Both the position numbers and the translations under genes were made by a program. A stretch of 64,000 bases of DNA from Durusdinium trenchii (taxonomy: Eukaryota; Sar; Dinophyceae; Suessiales; Symbiodiniaceae), in the NCBI GenBank assembly GCA_963970005.1, contig CAXAMN010026783.1, positions 74,571 to 138,570 on the forward strand, in the 5' to 3' direction. The notes below the pieces were generated by a model. That model was not told the origin of the DNA. It made no database searches and saw nothing but the letters and a program-made list of their open reading frames with translations. Positions within the stretch are counted from its first letter, which is position 1. Each line of letters begins with the position of its first letter. Of this stretch, positions 34,170 to 45,336 are shown piece after piece.

Positions 34170-35081
34170 CCAGCTGAAGCTGAGCACATTTGCTACTTCC
34201 AAGACCTTGTGACAAGATTCTTGAGGACTGACAGCAGGGTCAATGGAGGCAGAGCTTCTTACACATGGCCTGGTGTGCTTCACACGTGCTTTCCTTGTTT
34301 GGCTGGCAAAGACTTGACGCATTGCTTGGTGAGCCTTTGCATGAGAGGGTTGAGGAATCAAATGGGAACATCACCATTTGACTTTGCAGAAGTCTTCTGT
34401 GGTGTTGGCAACCTCACACGTGAGATGATCAGGGGAGGCTTTCGTGGAAGTGGATTTGACAACGTTCACAGCTCTCTCCACGATGCACTGACTGGAGATG
34501 GCCTGCGACTGATCATTGATGCAGTGACATCTTTGAAGAGGAAAGGGCTGTTGTGGCTGGGCACACCTTGCAGCAGCTTTGTGGTGCTGTGCAGGTGCCA
34601 ATCCCAGAGATCCGCTGCCAATCAATGGCTTGGCGACACAACCAGAAGATTTGTGATGTGCGGCAACGCCCTCATGGAGGCGAGCGCCCTCCTGTACTTT
34701 CTGGCGAGTTCGCTTCAGCTGTTGGCAGTGCTTGAGCAGCCTGGAAGCTCATGCATGGCCTGTGCTCCTTCCATGGCTGGTGTTCTTGAGTTCTTTGGAG
34801 CTTCACGCTTTTCCACCTACCTTGGAGCATTTGGTGCATCTTCGCTGAAGCCACTCAGCATCTATTCCAACTCAAGCTGGTTTGAAGCACTGCATTGTGC
34901 AAAGCCTACTGGAATGGCAAGTGAGGCTGAGTTGGTGGTGAGGAGTGGCTCTCAGTTCACTGGATGCAAGGAAGAGCTCCACCAATCTCAGGTTTATCCA
35001 GTGTTGTTTGGACGGGCTGTCATGAAGATCTGCAGAGAAGCGTGGACTCATGAAGACCTGCAGAGAAGCATGGCAAATTAG
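34170..35081 (+). CDS. C5-cytosine methyltransferase-like protein (transposon cargo)
   Basis: The reading frame follows a TTTTCAG acceptor ending at 34169 and runs 303 codons to a TAG. Numbering from the GTG at 34209, residues 58-70 read DFAEVFCGVGNLT, matching motif I of DNA C5-MTases (D-x-F-x-G-x-G-G, S-adenosylmethionine binding). Residues 117-123 read LGTPCSSF, matching motif IV (the PC dipeptide with the catalytic cysteine, codon 34569-34571). Residues 174-178 read VLEQP, in the place of motif VI (ENV). I see no clear target-recognition domain, and the C-terminus is short. An RNA substrate or loss of activity cannot be excluded. Carried in a transposon, it might modify element or host DNA; retrotransposons of Symbiodinium and charophyte algae are reported to carry cytosine methyltransferases, so cargo of this kind has precedent. 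Confidence 0.68.
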   Translation, partial: PAEAEHICYFQDLVTRFLRTDSRVNGGRASYTWPGVLHTCFPCLAGKDLTHCLVSLCMRGLRNQMGTSPFDFAEVFCGVGNLTREMIRGGFRGSGFDNVHSSLHDALTGDGLRLIIDAVTSLKRKGLLWLGTPCSSFVVLCRCQSQRSAANQWLGDTTRRFVMCGNALMEASALLYFLASSLQLLAVLEQPGSSCMACAPSMAGVLEFFGASRFSTYLGAFGASSLKPLSIYSNSSWFEALHCAKPTGMASEAELVVRSGSQFTGCKEELHQSQVYPVLFGRAVMKICREAWTHEDLQRSMAN

Positions 35082-35146
35082 CTGCCACAAGTCGCTGATT
35101 GCTGTGGGCTGTGGGAAAATATTTGTGTGTTTGGGGCTTGCTCTGT

Positions 35147-35330
35147 TTCATGAGTCTTTGACATGAGACTTGTGAGTGTCATGCACTGGTGGCNNNNNNN
35201 NNNCTTTGACATGAGACTTGTGAGTGTCATGCACTGGTGGCTTCATGAGTTTTTGATGTGAGACCTGTGTGTGTGTGTCATGCACTGGTGACTTCATGAG
35301 ACTTTCATGTGAGACTTTCATATGAGATGG
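35147..35330 (+). repeat. Tandem repeat of about 47 bp interrupted by a 10-N gap
   Basis: Units carry CTTTGACATGAGACTTGTGA and GTCATGCACTGGTGRC. One unit lies before and at least two diverged units lie after the Ns at 35194-35203. The gap in a repeat suggests collapsed copies, so the element's real length may be greater. Confidence 0.75.
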
Positions 35331-35623
35331 AGTGATTTCTGAGGTCAGCTTCTTGCTGGCTATGGTTTTGGGGGCCAAGATGCAATGGGGTCAAGACAGG
35401 TGGAACAAACAATAAATTTAATTTTGATTATATTAAATTTCCTCTTTAAAAAACTGAAAATAAAAGATAGAAAATAATAACTAAAAGTGCAAAAAAATGA
35501 TGGACATGAGCAACAATATGTTGGGAAGGTGCTAATAAGTGACTTTAAGAGTTTCTATATGATAACAATATGTCAAAAGGTGAGGTTGCAATTTTGAAAA
35601 CCCTTATGTGGCTAAACCCGGCT
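35331..35623. other. Transposon right subterminal region, non-coding
   Basis: AT-rich from 35411 to 35480. It contains GGGGTCAAGACAGGT at 35387-35401, the inverted partner of the motif at 14776-14789. No ORF. Confidence 0.5.
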
Positions 35624-35651
35624 GATCTGGGGTATTGATTTGCTTGGCTGA
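35624..35651. repeat. Right terminal inverted repeat
   Basis: 28 bases ending ATTGATTTGCTTGGCTGA, exact reverse complement of 14510-14537. Confidence 0.93.
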
Positions 35652-35656
35652 GTAGT
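35652..35656. repeat. Target site duplication, right copy
   Basis: GTAGT immediately after the right terminus, identical to 14505-14509. Confidence 0.85.
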
Positions 35657-37800
35657 CATGCTGCCAGGCTTAGTTGTTGCAGTAACTGCACAACTGCTTA
35701 TAGCGACATAGATCACATGGAATCTTCATCATCTTCATCAGTCTTCATGGACCAACTGATGCTGCACTGGATTTCTCCAGCTCCGTCCGTTCCGTCGCCA
35801 GTTCCTGCGCCAAACTCTGCGGTGAGCCGTCCGCAGTGGTGCCACTCCTGCGGAAACGGACGGAGCTCTCCGTCGAGATGCCGGTGTGGTCAACGCTGGA
35901 GCGGTCCGTGGTCGTGGTGGATGGCATTGTAGAGGACGCGACGAACGGAGCAAAGGGCATCGCTACGAACGGAGCGGTCGGACGCTACGAACGGAACAAA
36001 GGGCATCGCTAAAGGACTTGGTTTGGCTGTGACACTGTGGGGGGTCCTGCAATGAAGGCCTCCCCTATGTAATGACTTGCCACATCCTTTTCAAGCATCC
36101 CTGAGAGACTTCTTGGGTCGGGGAAGTTCATGTGGGGCAGAATGCTTGCATACTAGCACATCTCCACTATCGATACATTGAGAACCTGCTTTACAACTGA
36201 GGTTGATGGTGAAACATGCGTGCGCGCGTGACCTCATGAGCTTGTCCTTCCAGCAAAAAATTACCATCAAAAGACATCAAACACCTGATGTCAATCATTA
36301 ATATCTCAACCACCTAAAATCATGGTGCCACTGCAAATGCCTGGCCGTGGAACAAGCATCTGTTTCCTGGAACATTGCTTTATTGAATCCCCCCAGAAGC
36401 CGACTTCGCAAAGAAATCGCGTCGACGGGACGCCAAGCTAGCCAGGACTCCGCCCAAAGGCATGGCAAGCATACGGAATCGTGGGGCGTCACCAAGGACC
36501 GCGATGCTCGGAAGGCCTCGACGCATCGACGAAGGGTGAAAAAGGGAAATCCACTTCGGTCCAGGGTGGTCTTCAAAAGGAGCAACGAACCATAATGAAC
36601 TGGAAAAACATGGAAACCACGGGATAGTTTGAGCACGTTTCGACGTTTTACCTGCAACATCTGCAACTATAAAAAGGGCACCCTCGACCTTTGAATGCAA
36701 AGCAAGCGTCAAGCAAGCGTTCAAAAGCGCCGCATGCTCTGAGGTTGGTTTCAGGTCACGTCTTACAGTCGAGCTGTTAACAGGTAGCCATCAACGACCA
36801 CGTTTCGGGAACAGGTCGTTAAAAGTTCTTCTAAGCCTGCAAGAAATTCTGGCTTAGGTTGTCTCAATTTGGCCTCCGAGAATTAGCTGTTGGCCGCTGC
36901 TCAATTGGCGGTGTCATGTCACAAACAGCTGCTGTGAAAGAGACCCACAAAGGACGGTCGGACCGGATGACGGTCATCGCTGAGATACGTAAGTCATCGC
37001 AAATCCGGGCTCAAGGATGTAGGCATGTTCACAGTCCTCATGCGCGGGGTTCCGCATCTGACTTTTCAAGTCGGAAGAACAGTTGGTACATGAAAACCAT
37101 GAGTTCGAAACACTCACTGGAACACCACCCCACAAGCATTTCGACTTTGCAGCTGGCTTTTGGTGGCAGGGATAAGTCCAAACAATAAGATCTATTACAT
37201 ATTATACATACGCAAAACCAGAGGTAACATATCATACATACGCAAAACCAAAGGTAACATGATGAACCATGAATACAGTTGAATATATACACATGACATG
37301 TTGTAGATCACATCCAAGTGGATCCTTCTGGCCCCTTTTTGAGGTCTTGTCTCCGACCTGAGTCACCGGGGCCAGCCCAAGGGAGTCGTCTGGAGGAATC
37401 TGTTAAGGCCAGTCTGCGGGGCCCGGTGCACAACTCTGGTGAGGCGAACGGGATCGAACCAAAATGAAGCTTGGCTCATATGGATGGTCAATACGTGCTT
37501 CGTCCATTGCTCTGTTCATCCATGATTTGTCATGACAAACAACCAAACGACCGATTCTGGCAGCGAACTCGCGCAGACTGCGAGTCAAGATCACTCCATG
37601 GTTTCGCCACCACCGCTGGCCGAGCCCCTCCATCGCCGGCCGTGCCCAGTCGGTCTAGTTACGCATTCTGAAGCCCTGCAAGGCAAATATCGTCTCCCTT
37701 TCGTAGGCAGGTCATCCTTTTGTAATTTACAAGCCTCCAACCTACTAGCGTCCTTGTTACTAGTAGCTTCTTGTTCCCAGTAGTAAGGCCAAAGCCCCTA
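35657..37800. other. Right flank of the insertion; no gene assigned
   Basis: Positions 35937-36012 hold an imperfect tandem of ACGAACGGAGCAAAGGGCAT. Positions 36390-36590 (minus) have a GC-rich open stretch containing FRMLAMPLGGVLASLASRRR, a weak exon candidate. The rest shows no supported coding. Confidence 0.4.
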
Positions 37801-37824
37801 GTAGCTTCAGTGGCTTCATGTTAA

Positions 37825-37960
37825 CAATCCAAGAGTCCGTGCCGGGCAGGAACAAATCTTCACCTCGCTTCACCACCCGCTCGGACCTCGGCGGTTTGAG
37901 CCAGTCGCGAGGGTTCGGCATCCACAGCCGGATCTGTTTGGGAGGTGGGTGCTTGGATGA
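37825..37960 (-). CDS. Exon-like segment
   Basis: The minus-strand frame reads PPPKQIRLWMPNPRDWLKPP then RSERVVKRGEDLFLPGTDSW. It lies 3' of the channel's C-linker exon on the same strand. The string KRGEDLFLPG is faintly like the start of a cyclic-nucleotide-binding domain, but this is too weak to assign. Confidence 0.3.
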
Positions 37961-38210
37961 AAAGAAGACAAGGTGAGTGATGTGAAAATGCATTTTCAAG
38001 GTTTGATGGGTGAGCAGTGAGCAGCAACAGGTGGCTCCGAGCTTATCAAAACAATGCAAAAAATGCAAAAAAGCTGTGCAAGTGTCAAAACTTATAGAAG
38101 TTAAGGTGCTATCAGCACCGAGTTTTGTAATCAAAATAGGGACCTCTACTACTGCAGGTCTACTCTAGACTAGAACTATTCCATGCAAATGATCGCTTCG
38201 GATGCTTCTG

Positions 38211-38348
38211 ACCGTGCTGAGTTCACACGGCGGCACAAAAGGTTCAATCCACCCACTACAGTTCTTCATGATCCAATTCTCCATCCATTAGTGGGTGGAT
38301 GCAAATGGAGAATGAACCTTTTGCGTCGCCATGTGAACTCAGCACAGT
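38211..38348. repeat. Foldback element, about 48-60-bp imperfect arms
   Basis: The left arm 38211-38258 (starting ACCGTGCTGAGTTCACACGG) pairs with 38289-38348. The arms differ by a few substitutions and an 11-12 base insertion in the right arm. The loop is about 30 bases. No target duplication seen. Confidence 0.8.
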
Positions 38349-38447
38349 TAGAACCTTTCATCTTCATTCTCTTCTGACCACCATTTGATCGATTTGATCA
38401 TGTTCTTCTTGACATTTGACACGATGTTCCGGCTCCAAACACGTCTC

Positions 38448-38777
38448 CTACGTGTCCACCACAGTTCGAAGCTGTAGAATGGAGTAGGGAGTACCATATA
38501 TCATCACATTCCCAGAGAGTTGCGGAATAGGACTTTGTTCCATCACAATTCGCACCACTTTCGTGCGTGTCAGCCCTGACAAGTCTAACTTCAACGGTCT
38601 TAACCTGGTACCCCACCGTGTGATGCCTCTCATCACTGGAATCTGAGCTGAGAGGCATCGCTTCATGGCACAGCTCCCGAAGGAAGAGCATCTGTTCCGG
38701 ATCCTGACCGGATCACGATTCGACGGGTCTGCGGAGTATGACGGAGTCACTGGGGTCTCACCTTCGTTGATGTCCAA
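38448..38777 (-). CDS. Open frame of 109 codons, doubtful
   Basis: Continuous minus-strand frame starting MDINEGETPVTPSYSADPSN. Composition is mixed and no domain is recognised. It may be an exon of the channel gene's 3' end or chance. Confidence 0.25.
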   Translation of the reverse strand: MDINEGETPVTPSYSADPSNRDPVRIRNRCSSFGSCAMKRCLSAQIPVMRGITRWGTRLRPLKLDLSGLTRTKVVRIVMEQSPIPQLSGNVMIYGTPYSILQLRTVVDT

Positions 38778-39822
38778 CCTTTATGACTGCCGGTTGGTGC
38801 CCCTCATGCTCCACCGGATTCCACCCTTCATTGCTTCTTTGGTCAGTTCCTTATAACTCCGGGAGCATTGGAGGGCAAGATTGACATCTTTGGTCCCCCC
38901 CCTGCAAGAATGACACATCTGGAGGCTTGAATGACACGCCAAAACAGCGTTCAGTTGGTCAACAACATTCAACAACCAAAGCCGTTGGCCTCCATGCCCT
39001 GCCTACCGGACTTCCCGCGGCCTTAAATTACACCCCGGTACCACAGGGCAGGGCAGGTGGGGAAGTAGTGGAGACGGCCCCGATTCGCCCTGCCTCCCGG
39101 ACTTCTTGAGGCCAAACATGGAGCTTCAGCACGGAATGCATATACATCTCCTCGGTCTCAACACAAAGTTCTTGGTACTTGACTTCCTTCTTGCGATCAT
39201 CCTCCGCTCGAATGATGCAATGGAAATGGCTTCACAAGTCACGGGCTACGGCTTCAAGCAGACCAATGTTTCCAGGTGGATACTGATCACGACAGCACTT
39301 CAAACCAAAAAGCAACCTGATATAACGTGAAGTGGCCCTGGTGAATACTATTCACAAATAGGTGCCTCTCCAATTGCACGTTAAACAATGAGTTGGGGGG
39401 GAACTCTCCAGAGGAAACCAAGTATGCACTACTCATTGTCTTTTATTGCTCTTGCAGAGTACGCTTGGAAACACTGGAGAGAAGCATCTTGGGTGCGCTG
39501 TCGGGTTTCTGAGGTCAAGATGCGCATGAATGCGGAAGTCCTCAGACCACCTAACCCACCAAACAGCAACTTGATCTTCGGGAAAGGGAACAAACTTCAC
39601 CGTTTAAACACGAGCGACTTAGGTACACTCTCCAATGCGTTTTTTTGGAGTGGATTTGGACGGCTATTGTAGGAAATGCCGGAACATGGGGCATCTAATT
39701 ACCACTTCGTTCTTGATTTTTTGCTCATAGGGAGTTCAACATGCATAGATTTCACATGTCTGACGGTGGTTTCAGCTGAAAGCTGTTCCAAACCATCACT
39801 GTGAAGGCGAACACCAAGACAC

Positions 39823-39950
39823 CTCATGGAGCTGGATCCGAAATCGTTCCGGAAGGCTATTCACCAAGGCCACGTCTGTCTCGTGCAAGCGAACCTCCGC
39901 CAGCTTCCTCAGCGCACCGAACCGAGGCCGGCGATGACTCATCCTCCCCA
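39823..39950 (-). CDS. Voltage-gated channel, C-linker exon
   Basis: The minus-strand frame reads ALRKLAEVRLHETDVALVNS then LPERFRIQLHEV, ending at a GTGTCT donor (39822-39821). The spacing of E/L residues followed by LP-x2-[FL]-R-x2-L-x2-E resembles the C-linker after S6 in CNG/HCN/EAG-type channels. Position downstream of the pore exon supports this. The 5' boundary is approximate. Confidence 0.5.
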
Positions 39951-41793
39951 AGCTGCATCAGAACCTTGCTACAAGAAAGCTACGTGACAAAGACGTAGTT
40001 ATACTTCCCTCATTTTGTTTCCATCAGAGGTTTGATTTCAGCCCGGTCGGCATGCTGGAAGGCATCAATCCCTCAAGCTATTGGAGGATGTCCAATAAAC
40101 CAAAACAATGCGAAGGCCCAAATCACGCAGCACCAGCACGCAACACTCCCAGGCTTCAAGGTTCTCATCTACGTCGCTGGTACCACCCTTTTTTTGGGGG
40201 GGTGCCACCTGCACAACCGGCGACGAGGGCAGCGCTTGAGCGAATGGATGCATGTTAATTATTCTGACTCAAAGAATTACTATGTCTGGCACTGTCTGGC
40301 TTATGGGATTGAACATACCTTTTCTTTAAAGTGGGACTTGCCATGTTGCCGTAGGTCGTGCACCCTGCAGAGTAGATGGCACAAACACCCCCAAAAGCTC
40401 CTTTAGATTGACCTCCACATACCTCCACAACATAGTCTTGGCGTTCACTGGTGACCACACGGGGTGTAGCACCCTTCCGTACCAGGGGGGTGCAAATTGC
40501 TACAAGGCCCCTCCCCCACACACCCAGCACGCCAAATGTCTCCATCTTGATCACCTCCTGCACTTTGCTGTACAAATCGAGTGACATGTTTCGCCTCACG
40601 TCACATGTCAGACATGACATGTCTTGCGACAAGAAGAAGGAAGCCGTGCTGTTCATGTCTTGCTGGGGAAAGAGTGTTAGCAAAACGGCGGCAACGTGTT
40701 AGCTCAACTGCTAGGGAAGCCCTTTGTGGACCATTCTATAGATTCTAGGGATCCTGTCATCAATGAAATAGATTCCAACTCTTGGATAAGCCAAACATGT
40801 CCAACACCTGCTGAGCAATTCAACCACAGCGCATTGGCCAGGTTTTTGCAAAAAAAGACACTCTTCAATAAAACTGTCATGTTTAAACATTGGCAGTGGA
40901 AACTTGAAACGATCTTGAGGAACTCTGCTTCACATACACTACTGGCTGGTGACATGAAACTTGGAGCTTCTCTTCCGACCCTAAAAGTGCTTAGACCATG
41001 CCTCAGCAAGTTGCAAGCGAGCCTAGTTTTCACATCCCTGGCTGACCAACAACTTGGCTTGGCTTGACCGACGGCAAAACAATTCCCTCCAAGTTGCTCC
41101 ACAAAGAATTGCAGGAGCGTGTCTTGCCTCAGCAGCTTAATGAAAAATCTCTCACAGCAGGTCCAAAGTAAAAGCATGATAACAATCATATGTATTTGTG
41201 GAAAATCCTCTGCCAAATGGTCATTTCGTGATGAGACTGACATGCATGAATCATCCGCCCAACTCTCCACGCGACCCAACTGTCTGGTGATCCCAACTGG
41301 TGTCAAGAGGCTGTTTGACCTTGGCCGCTTGTAAGCTGCGCAAACTATTCACCGTTGAGGTGATGGAGCCGACAAACCTCGATTCCGCGGTGCAACGGCG
41401 AAACGGCAGATTCCCCAGGAAACGGCTCGGCGGGGAAACGGTGTTTGCACCATTCAGCTTGGAGAATCACCAGGTCTGGTCCAATACATGAAGGACTCAG
41501 CTATAGTCGGCCACGGCCAATTGCACAAAAAATCAAAAAACTTCTGCAAAGGGGCTGAACCCTGGAGAATGAACGGAACCAGCCCTAACGACTAAATGAT
41601 AGTATAGATTCATAGATCTGGATCTCTTGGGGACGATGGCTGGGCCTTTGCAATCAACGGACGGAATGGTTTCCTGAAAAGTAGGAGCACATCATTCCAA
41701 AATAAGCCGCCTGGTCGCCTTTCTTTCTTATCGACAACCCAAGGCAGTTCAACCTGAAACTCAGGCAACGCATCCGACCCAATTTGCTCGTGC

Positions 41794-41904
41794 CCAAGCT
41801 GCGAAGAGAAGAAACCCATGGCCAGGAGGATGACAAAGACCGCGAACGAGCGCTCAAGGGCATTGGCCGGAGCGATGTTGTTGGTCGAGGGTGTGAACTG
41901 CGTC
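41794..41904 (-). CDS. Voltage-gated channel, pore/S6 exon
   Basis: Acceptor GGACCAG ends at 41905. The frame reads TQFTPSTNNIAPANALERSF then AVFVILLAMGFFSSQLG, and the donor is GC (41793-41792). An acidic/aromatic pore loop followed by a hydrophobic S6 is the expected order. The usual potassium filter TVGYG is replaced by TQFTP. From memory, similar TQFTP pores occur in dinoflagellate channel predictions, which I could not check. Confidence 0.6.
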
Positions 41905-42619
41905 CTGGTCCGGAAGCACAGCACTCTCATGGTCGGGCGAAAGGTGGAACAGGGCAAACGGGCGCTTTTGGGAGCACAAAGCACAACGAAAGGTCTGTGA
42001 CGCAGAAGAACATGCAGCTATGAACCTCTATACCCCACGAAATGCGATAAGAAGTCACAACCAAAAGGTCTTAGTTCATGCCTTCCATGAGCTATGCAAG
42101 TGAACCAAAGCTTCCCCCCTGCCACCATGCTCTCGAGGCGAATCTTCGATCCGACTGATGTGACCAGGTCACAAGGACCAATGGAGCGACGCCACATAGG
42201 AGTCAAAGACGCTGGTGGTTCCACTGCCGTCTAAATTCACCTGAGCTGGGGGGGTTGTATGGGCTTGTGTGCTGCCCATCTCACATTGGATTATAATCAA
42301 GGTGGTGGGCTGGCTGATCTTCAAAATGAAGCTTTGGGGAATGATGCTTGCGAGTAAACAAGTGGATGCAAGTGGCAAGCACATGTCTTCCCCATTTCAA
42401 CCCAGTCAACTTCCGATTTTGTCACTGAAAGGTACGAAGGGGCTGCAAATAGAACACCTCTGACAAACATAAAGGATAGCCGCCCTAGTTCACTTGTCGT
42501 TTCCTAGAACCGAAAACTCAAAGGCACATAATTAGGCCTGCTATCTCCATTTAAACTATATCCAAATATGTCCAAAATGTGGCTGACTGGGGTATCGAAA
42601 AGTTCTTCACTGACGCGTT

Positions 42620-42735
42620 CCCATCTCGCTGGAAACCATCTTGCGCGGCCAAGCCACGTTCGAGAGCCAGGTGGGCTCGTCAATCGAGGCCATGGCTACG
42701 CCGTACCAGCCTGAGCGGCACATGCGGCACATGAG
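42620..42735 (-). CDS. Voltage-gated channel, S5-pore linker exon
   Basis: The minus-strand frame reads ALMCRMCRSGWYGVAMASID then EPTWLSNVAWPRKMVSSEMG. A GWYGV motif at the end of S5 and a TWL in the turret fit EAG/CNG-type channels. It lies between the S4 and pore/S6 exons in the correct order. Exact splice sites were not fixed. Confidence 0.5.
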
Positions 42736-43969
42736 CGCAAAAAAGAACAGCGCAGGAATATAACACATGGAGATAGAGGTAGAGTATGGTAAAGTCATCC
42801 TGAAATGAGGTTTCTCAACTTGGAGAAAAAGAGTTGCAACACGGAGGCTGATTAAGGTATACATAGGTGAAACAGTGAAACATCAATGTTTTCGTGCTTT
42901 TCCCGGCTTTCCCCTCTGGAATCAACACTCCCAAGCCATAACACTCCACGCCTAGTATAGAACAATGCTTTCGAAGAACCCGTGTGTCCGACCCAAGCTC
43001 AGGGAAATTTTAATCCCAAAAACGGATCTCTCAGCTTGCATGGCCCGGTCGCCGGCTTGGCATCCAGTGTAGTAAGCATTTGTGCCCGGTCCCTAGAGGT
43101 CTTCTGGAGGAACCCCAAGCTAACAAGCGAATCCACAAATCTCCTTAAACAATTAGGTCTGGAAATGATTTGGTCTGTGTAATCTTCAGGATGGCAGGAC
43201 TGATGACAGGCAATGTATGAAATGGCGGGATTTCACTGGTACCACGTACTGGACATGAATTTCTCATGGGCTGCAGGAGGAACTCCAGATTGTCAACTGA
43301 ACTGTTCCTTTTTCCCGAACATCAAAATGACCGCCATATGGCACATGGAGATGTCAAGCCATTCTGTTACTTAGGGGGTCTTATTAATTAACATTCTACG
43401 CTACTCTTTTCAGTGGTAGCGGTCCACCTGGTTGCCAGTCGGTGTGGCCATGCGATGCTGGGGTCCACGAACCGACTTCGCCAAGCAGCAGCATGCGATG
43501 ATATGATTGATGGCCAACATGAGGGTCAAGGTCCAAATGACCTTCAAGACCATGAACACCTCACACAAAAACACTCAAAATCGCTGCATTCTGAGCTGGG
43601 ATTCTGAAGTATATGCCCTGATGCAAAAACCTTCAAGTGAAGGGGTGCCGCTGCCCTCAAGAAATCCCAGCCGCTGGGAATACCACCAGCCTGTATCCAA
43701 GACCATCACGCAAGAAAAGCCGCAGCTTTGTCGTTCAACTGAAACTCAAGAGACCCATATATGAAGGGGGATTGAACGGAGGATTTGGCTGGAAAGCTGA
43801 GCTTTCTAGAGATCTTGCTTGGGCCCAAGCCCACTCCGGCAAACTGGAAGATAGTTCGACACATAAGCCCATAAGCCCAAACACCCGGCTAGGAGAGCTC
43901 TAAGCCGAGATTGACTTCATGAGGATTGAACAAAATCTGATTCCTGACAGCTGTCCTTTCATCTTGCTC

Positions 43970-44095
43970 TATGTTCCCTAAAATGGCCTCTGCAGTGCCA
44001 AGTACTTCGGGTGAAAAGTCTTGGTCCCAGCCAATGCTTGACAGAGCGGCGTAGGTGGACAAGAAGCGGTTGGCCAGAAGTGCAAACCTTGGAAT
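43970..44095 (-). CDS. Exon-like segment
   Basis: The frame reads FALLANRFLSTYAALSSIGW then DQDFSPEVLGTAEAILGNIE. It is protein-like and follows TTCCAAG. It lies within the span of the channel gene, but I do not recognise it as channel sequence. Confidence 0.33.
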
Positions 44096-45336
44096 TTGAA
44101 CCAGGGGACCTGAAAATGTCGCACATCTTCCCAAAATACAGGATGCTCCCTGCCACCTCCAAGCCACGCTAAAGCCGTTGTCTTACAAAGGTTTTTAGAA
44201 AACAACGGTCAACCTTTCTCTTAATGGTCTTGGAAAGCCCCAAGAATTTGTATGAAATTTACGTTATTTACTTACCCCTCTACGCCGCCTCAAACAATCA
44301 TGGAAGCTGAGCAAATCCTCCTTGGTTACTGCAATAAATTGAGAAAATCGTGGTCATAGAGCCATATGGTAGCTAATCACACGGCGGACTTAGTCGCCAA
44401 GGAAACGGAAACCAAGCACAACACCTGGTCTCTAACACGACATCTCGATGCATGCCACTTCGGCCTTTCTTCCTCTCAGACTCATGAAATTGCCCTAGGC
44501 CCTAGGTATATTCATATGAATATGGGAAATGTAAATTATACTTTAAGAGTAATAAATGTCACTCCAAATTGAAATTGTCAATCCTTGGGGAAGTGGGGTG
44601 ACCAAAAGCACTCGGAGGGGCTAGAATTTGGCACTGCTGGAGATTCCAGGTATATAAAAACTTTAAACTTATTTATATATCATTTGGCGTGGAAATTCAA
44701 GGAATTTCTATATTCTATATCTTCATGGGTGTGGAAGTTTTCTAAGCCAGTACAATGGCTCATGGCTTACTTCACCTGGGTTATCAAGGGGGGTGGACGG
44801 GAGGTATTTCACCAATACCCCAAACAATCCAAACAAAGTCCATGTGGATATGCTCCAAGAGTACACCGCATTGTCCACTCAAACTCAATCACTGACACTT
44901 GTAACATTGCAAACCCTATGGGAATTACCAACTTCATGATTACAGCACCACGCAAATCAATAGAGTCTGTAGGAGCATCGAGCATTCCAAATCCAAAATA
45001 ACATTCAGGAAATTATAGCCACAAAGGCGTCAGGCCCTCTCAGGCTTGAGTGTGTCGTCCACTTGAATCAATTAATTTCGTCCATTTGAGGGAACGAGTT
45101 CCACACGATTGGAGGCTGTTCATACCTCCAACTACCTCCTCCTTTGGTGGCACGGCTGTTCATATTCGTCATCTTTCCGCCCGCGCCCAAATGGCGTTCA
45201 AGTCGGGTTGAAAACAAAAAAGCCTCACGTAGCGGGATCCCCGCATCACGTCTTCCAAAGGCCTTGAAATCCGATGAACATCCGCCTGGAACACCCAGAA
45301 TGAGGGAAACACACGAAAAAGGGAACTTCAACTGCA

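Larger units (their letters stand above)
14510..35651 (+). mobile_element. Giant TIR DNA transposon, about 21.1 kb
   Basis: The ends are 28-bp perfect inverted repeats (TCAGCC... left, ...GGCTGA right) flanked by a 5-bp duplication GTAGT. Inside the perfect repeats the two ends stay weakly alike (GGGGTCTTAG at 14541-14550 versus the complement of CTAAACCCG at 35612-35620), and a second inverted motif (ACCTGTCTTGRCCC) sits about 265 bp in from each end. Both subterminal regions are AT-rich. All supported coding runs on the + strand: RING-H2 protein, large transposase candidate, cytosine-methyltransferase-like protein and several small unknowns. The true length is uncertain because of a 10-N gap at 35194-35203 inside a tandem repeat. 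I recognise no Polinton/Maverick genes (protein-primed polymerase B, packaging ATPase, capsid) and no reverse transcriptase. Superfamily unassigned. Confidence 0.88.

Noticed and set aside
14510..35651. Polinton/Maverick identity for the giant element
   Set aside because: The inverted repeats are short, the duplication is 5 bp rather than 6, and no polymerase B, integrase, packaging ATPase or capsid motif was seen.
14510..35651. Idea that the transposon uses only GT-AG introns while the host uses GC/GA donors, implying foreign origin
   Set aside because: The element's own large gene has a GC-AG intron that keeps frame (32513/32643) and another with a GC or GA donor (31918/32024), so the contrast does not hold.
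37436..37475. A tRNA-like T-loop (GGTTCGATCCC) followed by a CCA on the minus strand
   Set aside because: The T-stem does not pair over five bases, and I find no matching acceptor, D-arm or anticodon arm upstream. A chance match is more likely.
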